The notes under the pieces are model-generated. The model was given only the letters and a program-made list of their open reading frames with translations. It was not told where the DNA came from and did not search any database. From NCBI GenBank assembly GCA_001596155.1, contig CP014771.1:1116001-1180000 (forward strand): a stretch of 64,000 nucleotides of DNA, written 5' to 3'. The position numbers and the translations under genes are program-made. Within the stretch, counting starts at the first letter, position 1. Every line of letters begins with the position of its first letter. Source of the stretch: Hymenobacter psoromatis. Its GTDB lineage: Bacteria > Bacteroidota > Bacteroidia > Cytophagales > Hymenobacteraceae. Positions 36,471-44,476 of this stretch are shown one piece after another.

Positions 36471-38087
36471 TTGGCTTTTGCCACCTTGCACCCGTTATTC
36501 CGGCCCATCTTGCGCACTGTTATTATACTATTACTTTCCGGGGGGCTGGTGACGGGCCTGAGCGCGGGTTGTGCCCGGCGTCATTTTTTTCAGCCTGATG
36601 CCCGGCTGCCCACCGCAACGGGCCAGCCCCCTCCCCCCCCCGACAGCGTGTGGACCACCGCCGGCCGCCAATACAACCACCACAGCGGGCTCTACAAAGT
36701 TTTTATGGGGCCGCACCACCGGGCGGTGTGGGCAGCGGCGGTGCGGGTGCCGGTGCTGCGCCTGGCTTCGGCCGTGCCCCAGGCGGGGCCGCTCACGGCG
36801 ACCAAGCTGGGCGGCGGTTTCCAGAGCACCAGCCTCACGCTGAAAGCCAGCGATGGCCGGCTTTTCGTTATTCGCTCGCTCGATAAAGACCCGGCCAAAA
36901 TTTTACCAACGTTTTATCAGAAGACCTTTCTGGCCAATGGCTTGCGCGATGGCACTTCGGCCGGCAACCCGTATGGGGCGCTGGTGGTGTCGCCGCTGGC
37001 CCAGCAGCTGGGCGTGCCACACACGCACCCGCGCATTTTGTACGTGCCGCTTGAAGAGAACAACCTGGGCTCGGAGGAGGCTAACGAGCGCCTGCGCGGC
37101 AAGCTGGTGCTGCTGGAAGAAAAATATACCGGCGACGTGGTAGGTTCGCCGCTCGTGCCCGAGGCGCGGAAGTTTATCGACGATGAGGCTATGCGCCAGC
37201 ACCTCTACGCCGACCCGCGCAACCGCCCCGACCAGCCTGCCCTGCTGCGCGCCCGCTTGCTCGATGTGCTCATCGGCGACTGGGACCGCCACTCGGGCCA
37301 GTGGCAGTGGGGCGAGCTGCCCGACCCGCGGCGGCCCGGCGGCCGGGTGTTCGTGGCCGTGCCCAAAGACCGCGACCAAGTGTTCTTCCGCATGTCGGAC
37401 GGGGTAGTGCCGTGGCTGATGACGCGCAAGTTGCTGGTGCGTCACCTCGTCACGTTCAAGCGCCGGTTTCACGACCTGCCGGCCCTCACCGGCCAAGGCC
37501 GCTTCGTGGACCAGCGCGGCCTGAATGCGCTGACCCGGCGCGACTTTATTGCGGCGGGCCGCTTCGTGCAGGCCCGGCTGCCCGACTCCACGCTGGCCCG
37601 CGCCGTGCGCCAGCTGCCGCCCGCCGTGTACGCCCTCGAAGGCCCTACCCTCCTGCGCAACCTGCAAGCCCGCCGCGATGCGCTGCCCGCCGTGGCCGCG
37701 CGCTATTACGCGCTCAAAGCCGAGCGCCCCGTGGTGGCCGGCACCGAGCTGCCCGACCATTTCGCGGTGGCTCGCACCCCCGACTCCACCACCGTGCGCG
37801 TGTATAACCGCACGCTCGGGGCCGACTCGCTCTTCTACCAGCGCACCTTCTACACCCGCGAAACCGAGCGCCTCACTCTCGAAGGCCTGGGCGGCAACGA
37901 CACGTTTGAGCTAACCGGCCACGGACTTAAAATCGTCATCCATGCCGGGGCAGGTGACGACGTGCTGCGCGCCACCTCGCCCCGCCGCCTGCGCTACGAG
38001 CCCGAATCGAACGGCACGCTCAATATTCCCGCTCCGACCAGGAAAAAGGAGCGGTTTGCGAACTACGACCGGCTTACGGATGAGTAA
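36471..38087 (+). CDS. Lipoprotein with FAM20/HipA-like kinase signature
   Basis: 538-aa lipoprotein (lipobox LSAGC). Core segments: GGGFQSTSLTLK, FVIRSLDKDPAK (candidate nucleotide-binding Lys), NPYGALVV, HTHPRILYV, then RARLLDVLIGDWDRHSGQW (Asp270-Trp-Asp272-Arg-His274) and VPKDRDQVFF. DRH plus a second Asp motif resembles the catalytic loop and metal-binding Asp of atypical kinases. The same domain is found in larger Bacteroidota surface proteins. Kinase activity is inference. The start is uncertain: TTG 36471 is the first candidate, with another TTG near the hydrophobic signal. Paired with a degenerate paralogue on the opposite strand. Confidence 0.72.
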   Translation: MAFATLHPLFRPILRTVIILLLSGGLVTGLSAGCARRHFFQPDARLPTATGQPPPPPDSVWTTAGRQYNHHSGLYKVFMGPHHRAVWAAAVRVPVLRLASAVPQAGPLTATKLGGGFQSTSLTLKASDGRLFVIRSLDKDPAKILPTFYQKTFLANGLRDGTSAGNPYGALVVSPLAQQLGVPHTHPRILYVPLEENNLGSEEANERLRGKLVLLEEKYTGDVVGSPLVPEARKFIDDEAMRQHLYADPRNRPDQPALLRARLLDVLIGDWDRHSGQWQWGELPDPRRPGGRVFVAVPKDRDQVFFRMSDGVVPWLMTRKLLVRHLVTFKRRFHDLPALTGQGRFVDQRGLNALTRRDFIAAGRFVQARLPDSTLARAVRQLPPAVYALEGPTLLRNLQARRDALPAVAARYYALKAERPVVAGTELPDHFAVARTPDSTTVRVYNRTLGADSLFYQRTFYTRETERLTLEGLGGNDTFELTGHGLKIVIHAGAGDDVLRATSPRRLRYEPESNGTLNIPAPTRKKERFANYDRLTDE

Positions 38088-38093
38088 TCGTTT

Positions 38094-38195
38094 GTCATTG
38101 CGAGCGTAACGAAGTGGAGCGCGGCAATCTTTCCTAATCGTCGGGATAGTAATCCTAACGTGAAGGAAAGATTGCCGCGCTTCGCTTGCAATGAC
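38094..38195. repeat. Dispersed hairpin repeat, family 4 (copy 1)
   Basis: Imperfect inverted repeat between convergent genes: left arm 38094-38136 and right arm 38163-38195, with GTCATTGCGAG at the outer edge and GCAATCTTTCC inside. A second copy is at 43477-43576. Confidence 0.85.
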
Positions 38196-38203
38196 AGGTT
38201 GCC

Positions 38204-39322
38204 TCACATCTCCGCCAGCATTTCCAGCACCAGGTGCTCGGTGGGCGACAGGGCATCCTGGTCCTTTGGGTCGGCGTCGTGGCGGCGCAGGTACTCGATG
38301 AGGCGGCCCGATTTGAACAGCTCCGTCACCTGTGGATGAATATAGTATTTGGAGCACACCGTGGGCGTGTTGCCCAAGTTGGAAGCCACTTCCTTCGTAG
38401 CCTGGCGGATGGCTTTTTCGGGGGCTAATTCCACGTCGCCGTTGAGCGCGTGCTCGAGGCACTCCACCATTTTTACGGTGCCGCCCCAGGTGCGGAAGTC
38501 TTTGGCCGAGAGCGCGATGCCGGTGTGCTGGTGCAGGTAGTCGTTCACGTGGCCCGACTCCAGCGGGTGGCGCTGGCCATCGGTGCCATAGAACTGAAAC
38601 AGGTGCTGGCCCGGAATCTCCTTGCACTTGCGCACCAGGCCGGCCAGCTTGCGGTCGTGAATGGTGACGTCGTGCGCTACCCCCTTCTTGCCCACGAACG
38701 CGAAGCGCACGTCGCTGCCCTCAATCTGCGCGTGCTTGTCGAGCAGCGTGGTGAGGCCGTAGCTCTTGTTTTTCTTGGCATATTCCTCGTTGCCGATGCG
38801 AATAAACGACTGGTCCATCAGCGTGAGCACCAGCGCTACTACCTTGTCGCGGTCGAGGGCGGGGCGGGCCAGGTCCCGGCGCAGCTGGGCGCGCAGCTCG
38901 CCCAGCTTCTGGCCAAACGCCAGCAGCCGCGAAAACTTGGTGAGCGAGCGGGCCGTGTCCCAGGCCGGATGGTAGCGGTACTGCTTGCGGCCGGCCGCGT
39001 CGTGGCCCGTCACCTGGAGGTGAAAGTTGGGGTTGGGCGCAATCCACACGTCGGTCCACGCCGGCGGAATCACGAAGCTGTGAATGCGGGCCAGCGTTTT
39101 CTCCTCCTCAATTTTATCCCCTTTTGCATTGAAATACACAAAATCGCCTTCGCCGTGGGCCTCGCGGCGCAGGCCGGGGCCGGCGTCGGTGGCGTAGAGC
39201 AGGCCCGCCAGCTCGGCCTGCCGGGCGGGGTCTTTATACAGCTCGTGGGCGGCCAGCTCGTGGAGGGGGGGTAGGCTTTTCTTGCGGGTTTTCGGGCGGG
39301 GCAGGGCGTGGGTAGCGGTCAT
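38204..39322 (-). CDS. Type IB DNA topoisomerase
   Basis: 372-aa poxvirus-like bacterial topoisomerase IB. It has SYGLTTL with the first catalytic Arg region, the KDFRTWGGT motif (second Arg) and the nucleophile Tyr in SKYYIHPQV. It relaxes supercoils through a 3'-phosphotyrosine. The full length of the family is present. Convergent with the kinase-like lipoprotein gene. Confidence 0.95.
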   Translation of the reverse strand: MTATHALPRPKTRKKSLPPLHELAAHELYKDPARQAELAGLLYATDAGPGLRREAHGEGDFVYFNAKGDKIEEEKTLARIHSFVIPPAWTDVWIAPNPNFHLQVTGHDAAGRKQYRYHPAWDTARSLTKFSRLLAFGQKLGELRAQLRRDLARPALDRDKVVALVLTLMDQSFIRIGNEEYAKKNKSYGLTTLLDKHAQIEGSDVRFAFVGKKGVAHDVTIHDRKLAGLVRKCKEIPGQHLFQFYGTDGQRHPLESGHVNDYLHQHTGIALSAKDFRTWGGTVKMVECLEHALNGDVELAPEKAIRQATKEVASNLGNTPTVCSKYYIHPQVTELFKSGRLIEYLRRHDADPKDQDALSPTEHLVLEMLAEM

Positions 39323-39674
39323 GGGAAGAGCGGGGAAAGGTGCCTTCTACGCAAATTTCAGCCGGAGGGAGGTACAGCTTTTTTGGCGGCTACCTGATAT
39401 ATTTACGCAGGGAGTGGAACGTTTCGGACGCTTAAAAAAGGGATGCGCTTACCAGCGCGGCGCATTGTTCGCCACTCGAAAGGTGAAAGGTCAGTTGCTC
39501 AGGTAGCTGACCTTCTTTGCTCGCTTATTGAAGCTATTTGGGGCCCGCTCAGAAAACGGAAATATAGCACGTTAAGGAAAGTGCATCAATAGAAAGGTGA
39601 TTGGCTCGGGTGAAAGGGTAATCGATAGATTTAGTGGCGGTTTTCGGTGGGCGTGAGTTGCTGCTGGTCACCGG
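39323..39674. other. Gene-free stretch carrying left inverted repeat
   Basis: No coding sequence supported. It contains a short hairpin AAGGTCAG/CTGACCTT (39487-39494 and 39507-39514) and the inverted repeat described at 39531-39579. Nothing else was recognised. Confidence 0.6.
39531..39579 (+). repeat. Left copy of long inverted repeat flanking hxlR-qor
   Basis: GAAGCTATTTGGGG followed by CTCAGAAAACGG...CACGTTAAGGAA. The 32-base core 39548-39579 matches the complement of 41259-41291 with one substitution and one indel. The tip GAAGCTATTT also resembles the MITE terminus at 55412. Confidence 0.8.
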
Positions 39675-40046
39675 CTAAGGTACCGGTTCAACTACGGCCG
39701 CAGCCGGGCTCCTTTTGCCGATAATCGTATCGTGGTGCAGGATGCCCCAGGTGCGCATGGCCTGCACTACCTCGTGCAAAGTCCGGCTGTGGTCGGTCAG
39801 CTCGTACTCGACCGTAATCGGCCGGGTGTCGCAAACGGTGCGCTTCACCAGCCGGTTCATTTCCAGTTCCTGAAGCTCTTTGGACAGGATGCGCGGCGAA
39901 ATCTTAATCTCGCGGCTCAACTCCCGAAAGCGCATTTTCTGCTCCATCAGCGCCGTCAGGATGACGAGTTTCCATTTGCCGCTGAGAACTTCGAGGGTAT
40001 CGCGGACGGCCCGGTGGGCGCTCTTGCATTCGGGACGGGTGGGCAT
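39675..40046 (-). CDS. HxlR family transcriptional regulator
   Basis: 123-aa winged-helix regulator. It has the HxlR pattern: an N-terminal Cys (PECKS), VLSGKWKLVILTAL, FRELSREIKISPRILSKEL and LTDHSRTL. Such proteins often sense oxidative or electrophile stress through that Cys and repress a divergent oxidoreductase, which here is the quinone oxidoreductase at 40198. Direct repeats in the intergenic region are candidate operators. Confidence 0.93.
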   Translation of the reverse strand: MPTRPECKSAHRAVRDTLEVLSGKWKLVILTALMEQKMRFRELSREIKISPRILSKELQELEMNRLVKRTVCDTRPITVEYELTDHSRTLHEVVQAMRTWGILHHDTIIGKRSPAAAVVEPVP

Positions 40047-40051
40047 TATGC

Positions 40052-40120
40052 TATCCTTTTGGTAACCGGTATCCTTTTTGTAATTGATAACAAAGGTAGT
40101 TGAGCAGGCCGGTAGCTTTG
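40052..40120. promoter_or_regulatory. Divergent hxlR/qor promoters and candidate operator
   Basis: TACCTTTG on the minus strand (40098-40091) serves hxlR, and TAGCTTTG on the plus strand (40113-40120) serves the oxidoreductase gene. Two direct repeats TATCCTTTT (40052-40060 and 40070-40078) lie in the hxlR leader on either side of GGTAACCGG, a plausible HxlR binding site. Confidence 0.55.
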
Positions 40121-40197
40121 TCCCACTCAGCCAGAAAATTCATCCCGCTGTTCCCGGCGGGTAGCTGGGCTACCCCTCATTCCCCCCCGTCAAGTAC

Positions 40198-41184
40198 ATG
40201 ACTACCCTGCAGCCCAGCGGCATCGTTCGCATCGAACAACCCGGCCCACCCAACGCCTTGCGCTACCAACTGGAAACGCTTCCGCAACCCGGACCGGGCG
40301 AAGTGTTGCTCCACCAAAAAGCCATTGGCGTAAATTTTCTGGATGTTTTCTACCGAAACGGCACGTTCCCGCAGGCGGCCTATCCGGCGCCCATCGGGGT
40401 CGAAGCCGCCGGCCTTATTGCAGGCGTCGGACCCGACGTAACGGCGTTTGCCGTGGGCGACCGGGTGGCTTACCAGACCATGAGCCTGGGTGCTTACGCC
40501 GAAAAAAGGGTGCTGGCAGCCCATGACTTGTTCAAGCTGCCCGCCGACATCTCGTTTGAGCAGGCGGCTGCCGTCCTAGTCAAGGGGCTGACGGCGCACA
40601 TGCTGCTGCATCAAGGCCACGCCATCAAGGCCGGGCAGGTCGTGTTGATTCACGCCATGACCGGGGGAGTGGGCACGTTGTTGAGCGACTGGGCCCGCTC
40701 CTTGGGCGCGACCGTTATTGGAACCGTCGGGAGCGCCGCTAAAAAAGACCTCGCGCGGGGGCGGGGCTTTGCGCACGTCGTCAATTTGCAAGCCGAAGAC
40801 GTGGCGGCCGAAGTGCGGGCGCTCACCCACGGCCAGGGCCTGGACGCGGTGTATGACGGTATCGGGGAATCGACGTTCCAGCAATCCGTTGCGCTGGTAA
40901 AAGAAGGCGGCAGCGCCGTCTTATACGGCTGGTCCTCCGGGATGCCCGTCGTCGACCAGGAGCTACTGGCACAACGAAAGATTCACTTTGTCCGCCCAGC
41001 GCTCAAAAACTACTTGCCCGAACGAGAAAAAATGGACCGGGCGATTGCCGAGGTGTTCGACTTGGTGCGAAGCGGCATCCTGGAAGTGCAAAAACCAACT
41101 GTTTATTCCTTGGCTGATGCGGCCACGGCCCACGCCGACCTCGAAGCCCGAAAAACCACGGGCAGCATCATTCTCCAGCCCTAA
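40198..41184 (+). CDS. Zinc-independent quinone oxidoreductase (MDR family)
   Basis: 328-aa medium-chain dehydrogenase/reductase of the quinone oxidoreductase (QorA) type. Features: GVNFLDVFYRNG, GVEAAGLI, VGDRVAYQ, and the NADPH-binding segment IHAMTGGVGTLLSDWA. There are no structural zinc cysteines. It reduces quinones or other electrophiles with NADPH. It is divergent from HxlR, and the pair lies between inverted repeats. Confidence 0.93.
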   Translation: MTTLQPSGIVRIEQPGPPNALRYQLETLPQPGPGEVLLHQKAIGVNFLDVFYRNGTFPQAAYPAPIGVEAAGLIAGVGPDVTAFAVGDRVAYQTMSLGAYAEKRVLAAHDLFKLPADISFEQAAAVLVKGLTAHMLLHQGHAIKAGQVVLIHAMTGGVGTLLSDWARSLGATVIGTVGSAAKKDLARGRGFAHVVNLQAEDVAAEVRALTHGQGLDAVYDGIGESTFQQSVALVKEGGSAVLYGWSSGMPVVDQELLAQRKIHFVRPALKNYLPEREKMDRAIAEVFDLVRSGILEVQKPTVYSLADAATAHADLEARKTTGSIILQP

Positions 41185-41258
41185 GCATTGGCTGGAGATA
41201 CCGCGATGCAGGGAATCGGTTTTCTTATCAATGGCCCACCTTATTTGGCATCAGCTGA

Positions 41259-41310
41259 TTCCTTAACGTGCTGTATTTTCCGTTTTCTGAGAGGGACCCT
41301 ATTTAGGTAG
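41259..41310 (-). repeat. Right copy of long inverted repeat flanking hxlR-qor
   Basis: Complement of the left repeat at 39531-39579; core 41259-41291 with 31 of 33 aligned positions identical. Both copies point with the same inner side towards the hxlR-qor genes, as terminal inverted repeats do. Confidence 0.8.
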
Positions 41311-41433
41311 GGTAGCTAAGCGCCGTTCGGGCGGGCTGCCGGTTTTTGGCAGAACGAGCGGCGCGCCTGACGAGCGGACAGCCGGCCCAGAAGCTGGCAG
41401 CCCGCCAACAAGCCCACTTCCGCAACAACTTCA
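41296..41433. mobile_element. Degraded MITE-like element, second copy
   Basis: Shares the central sequence GACGAGCGGACAGCCGGCCC and flanking hairpin GCGGGCTGCC/GGCAGCCCGC with the element at 55412-55570. The ends (CTATTTAGG on the left, CACTTCC and ACTTCATT on the right) are eroded versions of the same termini. It occupies most of the 357-bp gap between qor and the App1-like gene. Confidence 0.6.
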
Positions 41434-41541
41434 TTCTCTCAAGGCTATCTGAGGACGTAACGGGTAGCTTTGGTGGCCAGGGTATAAACCCACCCACGAA
41501 ATCAGTGCCCGATAATACCCCGACAGCCGTAGGTTTGTCGG

Positions 41542-42678
41542 ATGGATGCAGGGCAATGGTTAGCCGATGGGTGGGAATGGGTCGATGCGGCCATTACGCG
41601 CGTGGCGGCGCGGCTGGGGCGCCTGCGCCCGCTGCACCTCGACGTGTACCGCAGCTACGGCACGCCGCACCGCTTCTATGTGAAGGGCCGCCTGCTGGCC
41701 GACCGCGGCCTTACCCCCCAAACCAACGCCGACTCGCCGTGGCGCAATTTTCAGGCGATGTACCGGCGCTTCAACAGCCGCGAAATACCAGGGGCCGAGA
41801 TAGTTATCTCCCTATCCCAGCACCTCGACCTACCCGTGACTACCGGCCCCACCGGCTACTTCACGCTGCGCATCGACCCGCCCGCGCTGCCGCCGGCCGT
41901 CGATTATCTGTGGCACCCGGTGCCGGTGCGGCTTAGCCGGCTGCCGCGCCGGTTTCGGGGGCTGCTGGGCCAGGTGGAGGGCACGGCGCAGGTGCTCATT
42001 CCGCCCCCCACGGCCGAGTTTGGGGTGATTTCGGACCTCGATGATACCGTGATTGTGACCCGCGCCACGCACCTGCTGCGCATGTTGCGCACGGTATTGC
42101 TGCGCAATGCCTACTCGCACGAGACGCTGGCGGGGGTAGCAACTTTTTACCAGGCGCTGCTGCGCGGGCAGAGCGGCCGGCCCGACAACCCCTTTTTCTA
42201 CGTTAGCTCCTCGCCCTGGAACCTGTACGACGTGCTCGACGATTTTCTGCGCCTGCAAGGCGTGCCGCCCGGCCCGCTGCTGCTGCGCGAAACGCTGCTC
42301 GGCCGCACACCCGGCTCGGAGGGTCGCACGCCAAAATCGTCGCCCCATCACGGGCATAAGCTCAAGGAAATCAATCAGATACTTGATACGTATCCTGACC
42401 TGACGTTTATCCTGCTCGGCGACAGCGGGCAGCAGGACCCTGACATCTACGCCGAGGTGGTGCGTACGCATCCGGGGCGCATTCGGGTGGTGTATATCCG
42501 CGATGTGGGCGTGCCGGGCCGCGCCACCCGCGTGGTGCCCATCGCCGATGCTCTGCGCCGCGACACGGGCGTGGAGCTGCTGCTGGTGCCCGACTACCTG
42601 GCCGCCGCCACCCACGCCGCCGCTCACGGCCTCATCCTGGCCGAAGGGCTGGAAAAAGTGCGCGCGGAGCACAGCTAA
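41542..42678 (+). CDS. App1-like (DUF2183) phosphatase
   Basis: 378-aa protein with a C-terminal HAD-like App1/DUF2183 domain: DLDDTV is the nucleophile motif, SSSPWNLYD and LLGDSGQQDPDIY are the later conserved motifs. The yeast homologue is a phosphatidate phosphatase. The N-terminal region holds a beta-rich segment. No signal peptide. It is followed 14 bp later by mtgA. Confidence 0.9.
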   Translation: MDAGQWLADGWEWVDAAITRVAARLGRLRPLHLDVYRSYGTPHRFYVKGRLLADRGLTPQTNADSPWRNFQAMYRRFNSREIPGAEIVISLSQHLDLPVTTGPTGYFTLRIDPPALPPAVDYLWHPVPVRLSRLPRRFRGLLGQVEGTAQVLIPPPTAEFGVISDLDDTVIVTRATHLLRMLRTVLLRNAYSHETLAGVATFYQALLRGQSGRPDNPFFYVSSSPWNLYDVLDDFLRLQGVPPGPLLLRETLLGRTPGSEGRTPKSSPHHGHKLKEINQILDTYPDLTFILLGDSGQQDPDIYAEVVRTHPGRIRVVYIRDVGVPGRATRVVPIADALRRDTGVELLLVPDYLAAATHAAAHGLILAEGLEKVRAEHS

Positions 42679-42680
42679 CC

Positions 42681-42688
42681 TACTTTTG
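42681..42688 (+). promoter_or_regulatory. -7 box next to mtgA start
   Basis: TACTTTTG matches TAnnTTTG and ends 4 bases before the GTG at 42693, implying either a leaderless message or use of the ATG at 42738. Confidence 0.5.
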
Positions 42689-42692
42689 CCCC

Positions 42693-43454
42693 GTGGCGCA
42701 GTCTCTTCAAACCCTCCTACCCCCCTGGCGCACGGTGATGCGCGTGGCGCTGCAAACCGGGGCGGCGCTGTTTCTGCTCACCGTGACCTGGGTGCTGCTG
42801 TATCGCTGGCTGGCCCCGCCCGCCACCTGGCTCATGCTCGACCGCCGCGCCCACGCGCCGGTGGGCCTGGGCTACATCGGCATTCAGGCCGACCCGCGCC
42901 ACGCGCACTACGATTTCACTTCGCTCGATGAGGTGTCGCCGAGCGTGCCGCTGGCCGTGGTGGCGGCCGAGGACCAGCGGTTTCTGATTCACCACGGCTT
43001 CGACGTGGATGGCATGTGGCGGGCCGCGCAGTATAACTGGCACCGCGCCGAGGGCAAGCCCGTGCGCGGCGGCTCCACCATCTCGCAGCAGGTGGCCAAA
43101 AACGTGTTTCTCTGGCAGGGCCGCTCCTACGTGCGCAAGGCCGCCGAGGCGTATTTCACGGTGCTCATCGAGCTGCTGTGGAGCAAGCGCCGCATCATGG
43201 AAATGTACCTGAGCGTGGCCGAGATGGGCGACTGCACCTTCGGCGTGGAGGCCGCCAGCCAGCGCTATTTTCATAAGTCGGCCCGCAACCTGAGCGCCCC
43301 GGAGGCCGCGCTGCTGGCCGGCGTGCTGCCCAATCCGCTGCGTTTCCGGGCCGGCCAGCCGGGGCCGCAGGCGCGCGCCAAGCAGCTGCGCGTGCTGCGC
43401 AACATGCGTGCGCTGGGCGGCACCGCCTACGTCGCTACCTTGCTGAACCGCTGA
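42693..43454 (+). CDS. mtgA: Monofunctional biosynthetic peptidoglycan transglycosylase
   Basis: 253-aa GT51 transglycosylase. It has one N-terminal membrane helix (residues about 18-40), the catalytic AAEDQRFLIHHGFD motif, GGSTISQQVAKNVFL and KRRIMEMYLSVAEMG. It polymerises lipid II on the periplasmic face of the inner membrane. GTG 42693 is listed, but the ATG at 42738 is possible because the -7 box lies immediately upstream. Confidence 0.94.
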   Translation: MAQSLQTLLPPWRTVMRVALQTGAALFLLTVTWVLLYRWLAPPATWLMLDRRAHAPVGLGYIGIQADPRHAHYDFTSLDEVSPSVPLAVVAAEDQRFLIHHGFDVDGMWRAAQYNWHRAEGKPVRGGSTISQQVAKNVFLWQGRSYVRKAAEAYFTVLIELLWSKRRIMEMYLSVAEMGDCTFGVEAASQRYFHKSARNLSAPEAALLAGVLPNPLRFRAGQPGPQARAKQLRVLRNMRALGGTAYVATLLNR

Positions 43455-43476
43455 CCGTAGCATAAGCTAATCGCCT

Positions 43477-43576
43477 GTCATTGCGAGCCTGCGAAGCAAT
43501 CTTTCCCTTCCGTTGGGGGTAGTAAACCCAATCATGCGGACAACAAGGAAAGATTGCTTCGCAGGCTCGCAATGAC
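43477..43576. repeat. Dispersed hairpin repeat, family 4 (copy 2)
   Basis: Perfect 30-bp arms 43477-43506 and 43547-43576 (GTCATTGCGAG...CAATCTTTCC) around a 40-nt centre that includes GGGGGTAG. Confidence 0.9.
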
Positions 43577-43609
43577 AACCGGGTTTATTATTCCTCTGCT
43601 TCTACTCTT

Positions 43610-44026
43610 ATGCTCCTGACTTTCGCCCTTGCCTGCGCGCTGACCGCGCTGCCTACCCCCCGCCAAGCCATCGCCCAGGTGCTGACCACCCAAACGGCGG
43701 CCTGGAACCGGGGCGACATTCCCGGATTCATGGCGGGCTACTGGCACTCCGACTCGCTGGTGTTCATTGGCAAAGGCGGCGCTACCTACGGCTGGCAGCC
43801 TACCCTCAACAACTACAAAAAGCACTACCCCAACGCGGCCGAGATGGGTAAGCTCGATTTCAGCCAGCTGCGCATCACGCCGCTGGGCACCGAGGTGGCG
43901 CAGGTGGTGGGCCACTGGCACCTGGCCCGCCACGGCGCGGCCACCGGCGACGCGCAGGGCCAGTTTCTACTGATTTTCAGGCGCTTTGGCGGGCAGTGGG
44001 TCATTGTGGCCGACCATTCGAGCTAG
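43610..44026 (+). CDS. DUF4440/NTF2-like exported protein
   Basis: 138-aa protein with a short hydrophobic signal (residues 1-22) and an NTF2/SnoaL fold pattern: AAWNRGDIPGFMAGYWHSDSL, then WQPTLNNYKKHYP and FRRFGGQWVIVADHSS at the end. DUF4440 proteins are often small periplasmic or steroid-isomerase-like proteins of unknown role. A 24-bp perfect hairpin follows the stop codon. Confidence 0.85.
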   Translation: MLLTFALACALTALPTPRQAIAQVLTTQTAAWNRGDIPGFMAGYWHSDSLVFIGKGGATYGWQPTLNNYKKHYPNAAEMGKLDFSQLRITPLGTEVAQVVGHWHLARHGAATGDAQGQFLLIFRRFGGQWVIVADHSS

Positions 44027-44032
44027 GAGGGG

Positions 44033-44099
44033 GTAGGATAAGCTTTAGCTTGTCCGTCGTTGCACAGCCAGGCGCCGGACAAGCTAAAGCTTATCCTAC
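44033..44099. terminator. 24-bp hairpin after DUF4440 gene
   Basis: Perfect stem 44033-44056 with 44076-44099 and 19-nt loop, beginning 7 bases after the stop codon. Confidence 0.7.
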
Positions 44100-44138
44100 A
44101 TTTACTCGGCATGCCTAACATATTCCGGCGCGCTGGCG

Positions 44139-44146
44139 TATCTTTG
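44139..44146 (+). promoter_or_regulatory. -7 box of 45-aa peptide gene
   Basis: TATCTTTG matches TAnnTTTG, 33 bp before the ATG at 44180. Confidence 0.6.
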
Positions 44147-44179
44147 CGCTGCGTTTTTATTATTTAACCACCAGTTCTC

Positions 44180-44317
44180 ATGAAAAAGACCACTGCCCTA
44201 CCCTCGCTGCTGCTGTTGCTCGGCAGCCTGGGTTCGCTCCGCTACCTGAGGGCGCAGCTGGCTACCCTTAACCTGACCTTCCATCTGCACGGCGAAGAGG
44301 ACCAGTATTACCTCTAG
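44180..44317 (+). CDS. Small exported peptide, 45 aa
   Basis: Short ORF starting MKKTTALPSLLLLLGSLGS, a typical signal-peptide or membrane-segment N-terminus with two lysines, and ending in EEDQYYL. It is supported by a -7 box upstream and a strong intrinsic terminator 33 bases after the stop, so it forms a self-contained unit. No homologue recognised. It could be a cell-envelope micropeptide. Confidence 0.55.
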   Translation: MKKTTALPSLLLLLGSLGSLRYLRAQLATLNLTFHLHGEEDQYYL

Positions 44318-44349
44318 CTGTTCAGGTTTCCCACCATACTGTTGCCCGA

Positions 44350-44374
44350 AGCCCCGCCCCCGGCGGGGCTTTTT
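44350..44374 (+). terminator. Intrinsic terminator of the 45-aa peptide gene
   Basis: AGCCCCGCC (44350-44358) pairs with GGCGGGGCT (44362-44370), CCC loop, then TTTT. Confidence 0.85.
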
Positions 44375-44476
44375 GCGTAAGAAGCCAGCAGTAGTGCCGA
44401 CCTTTGCGGCCGGCACTGCCCATTTCTCACGCTGGGCCGGCTCTGGCGAGCCGGCCGCATTATCCTCATTTTTTCC

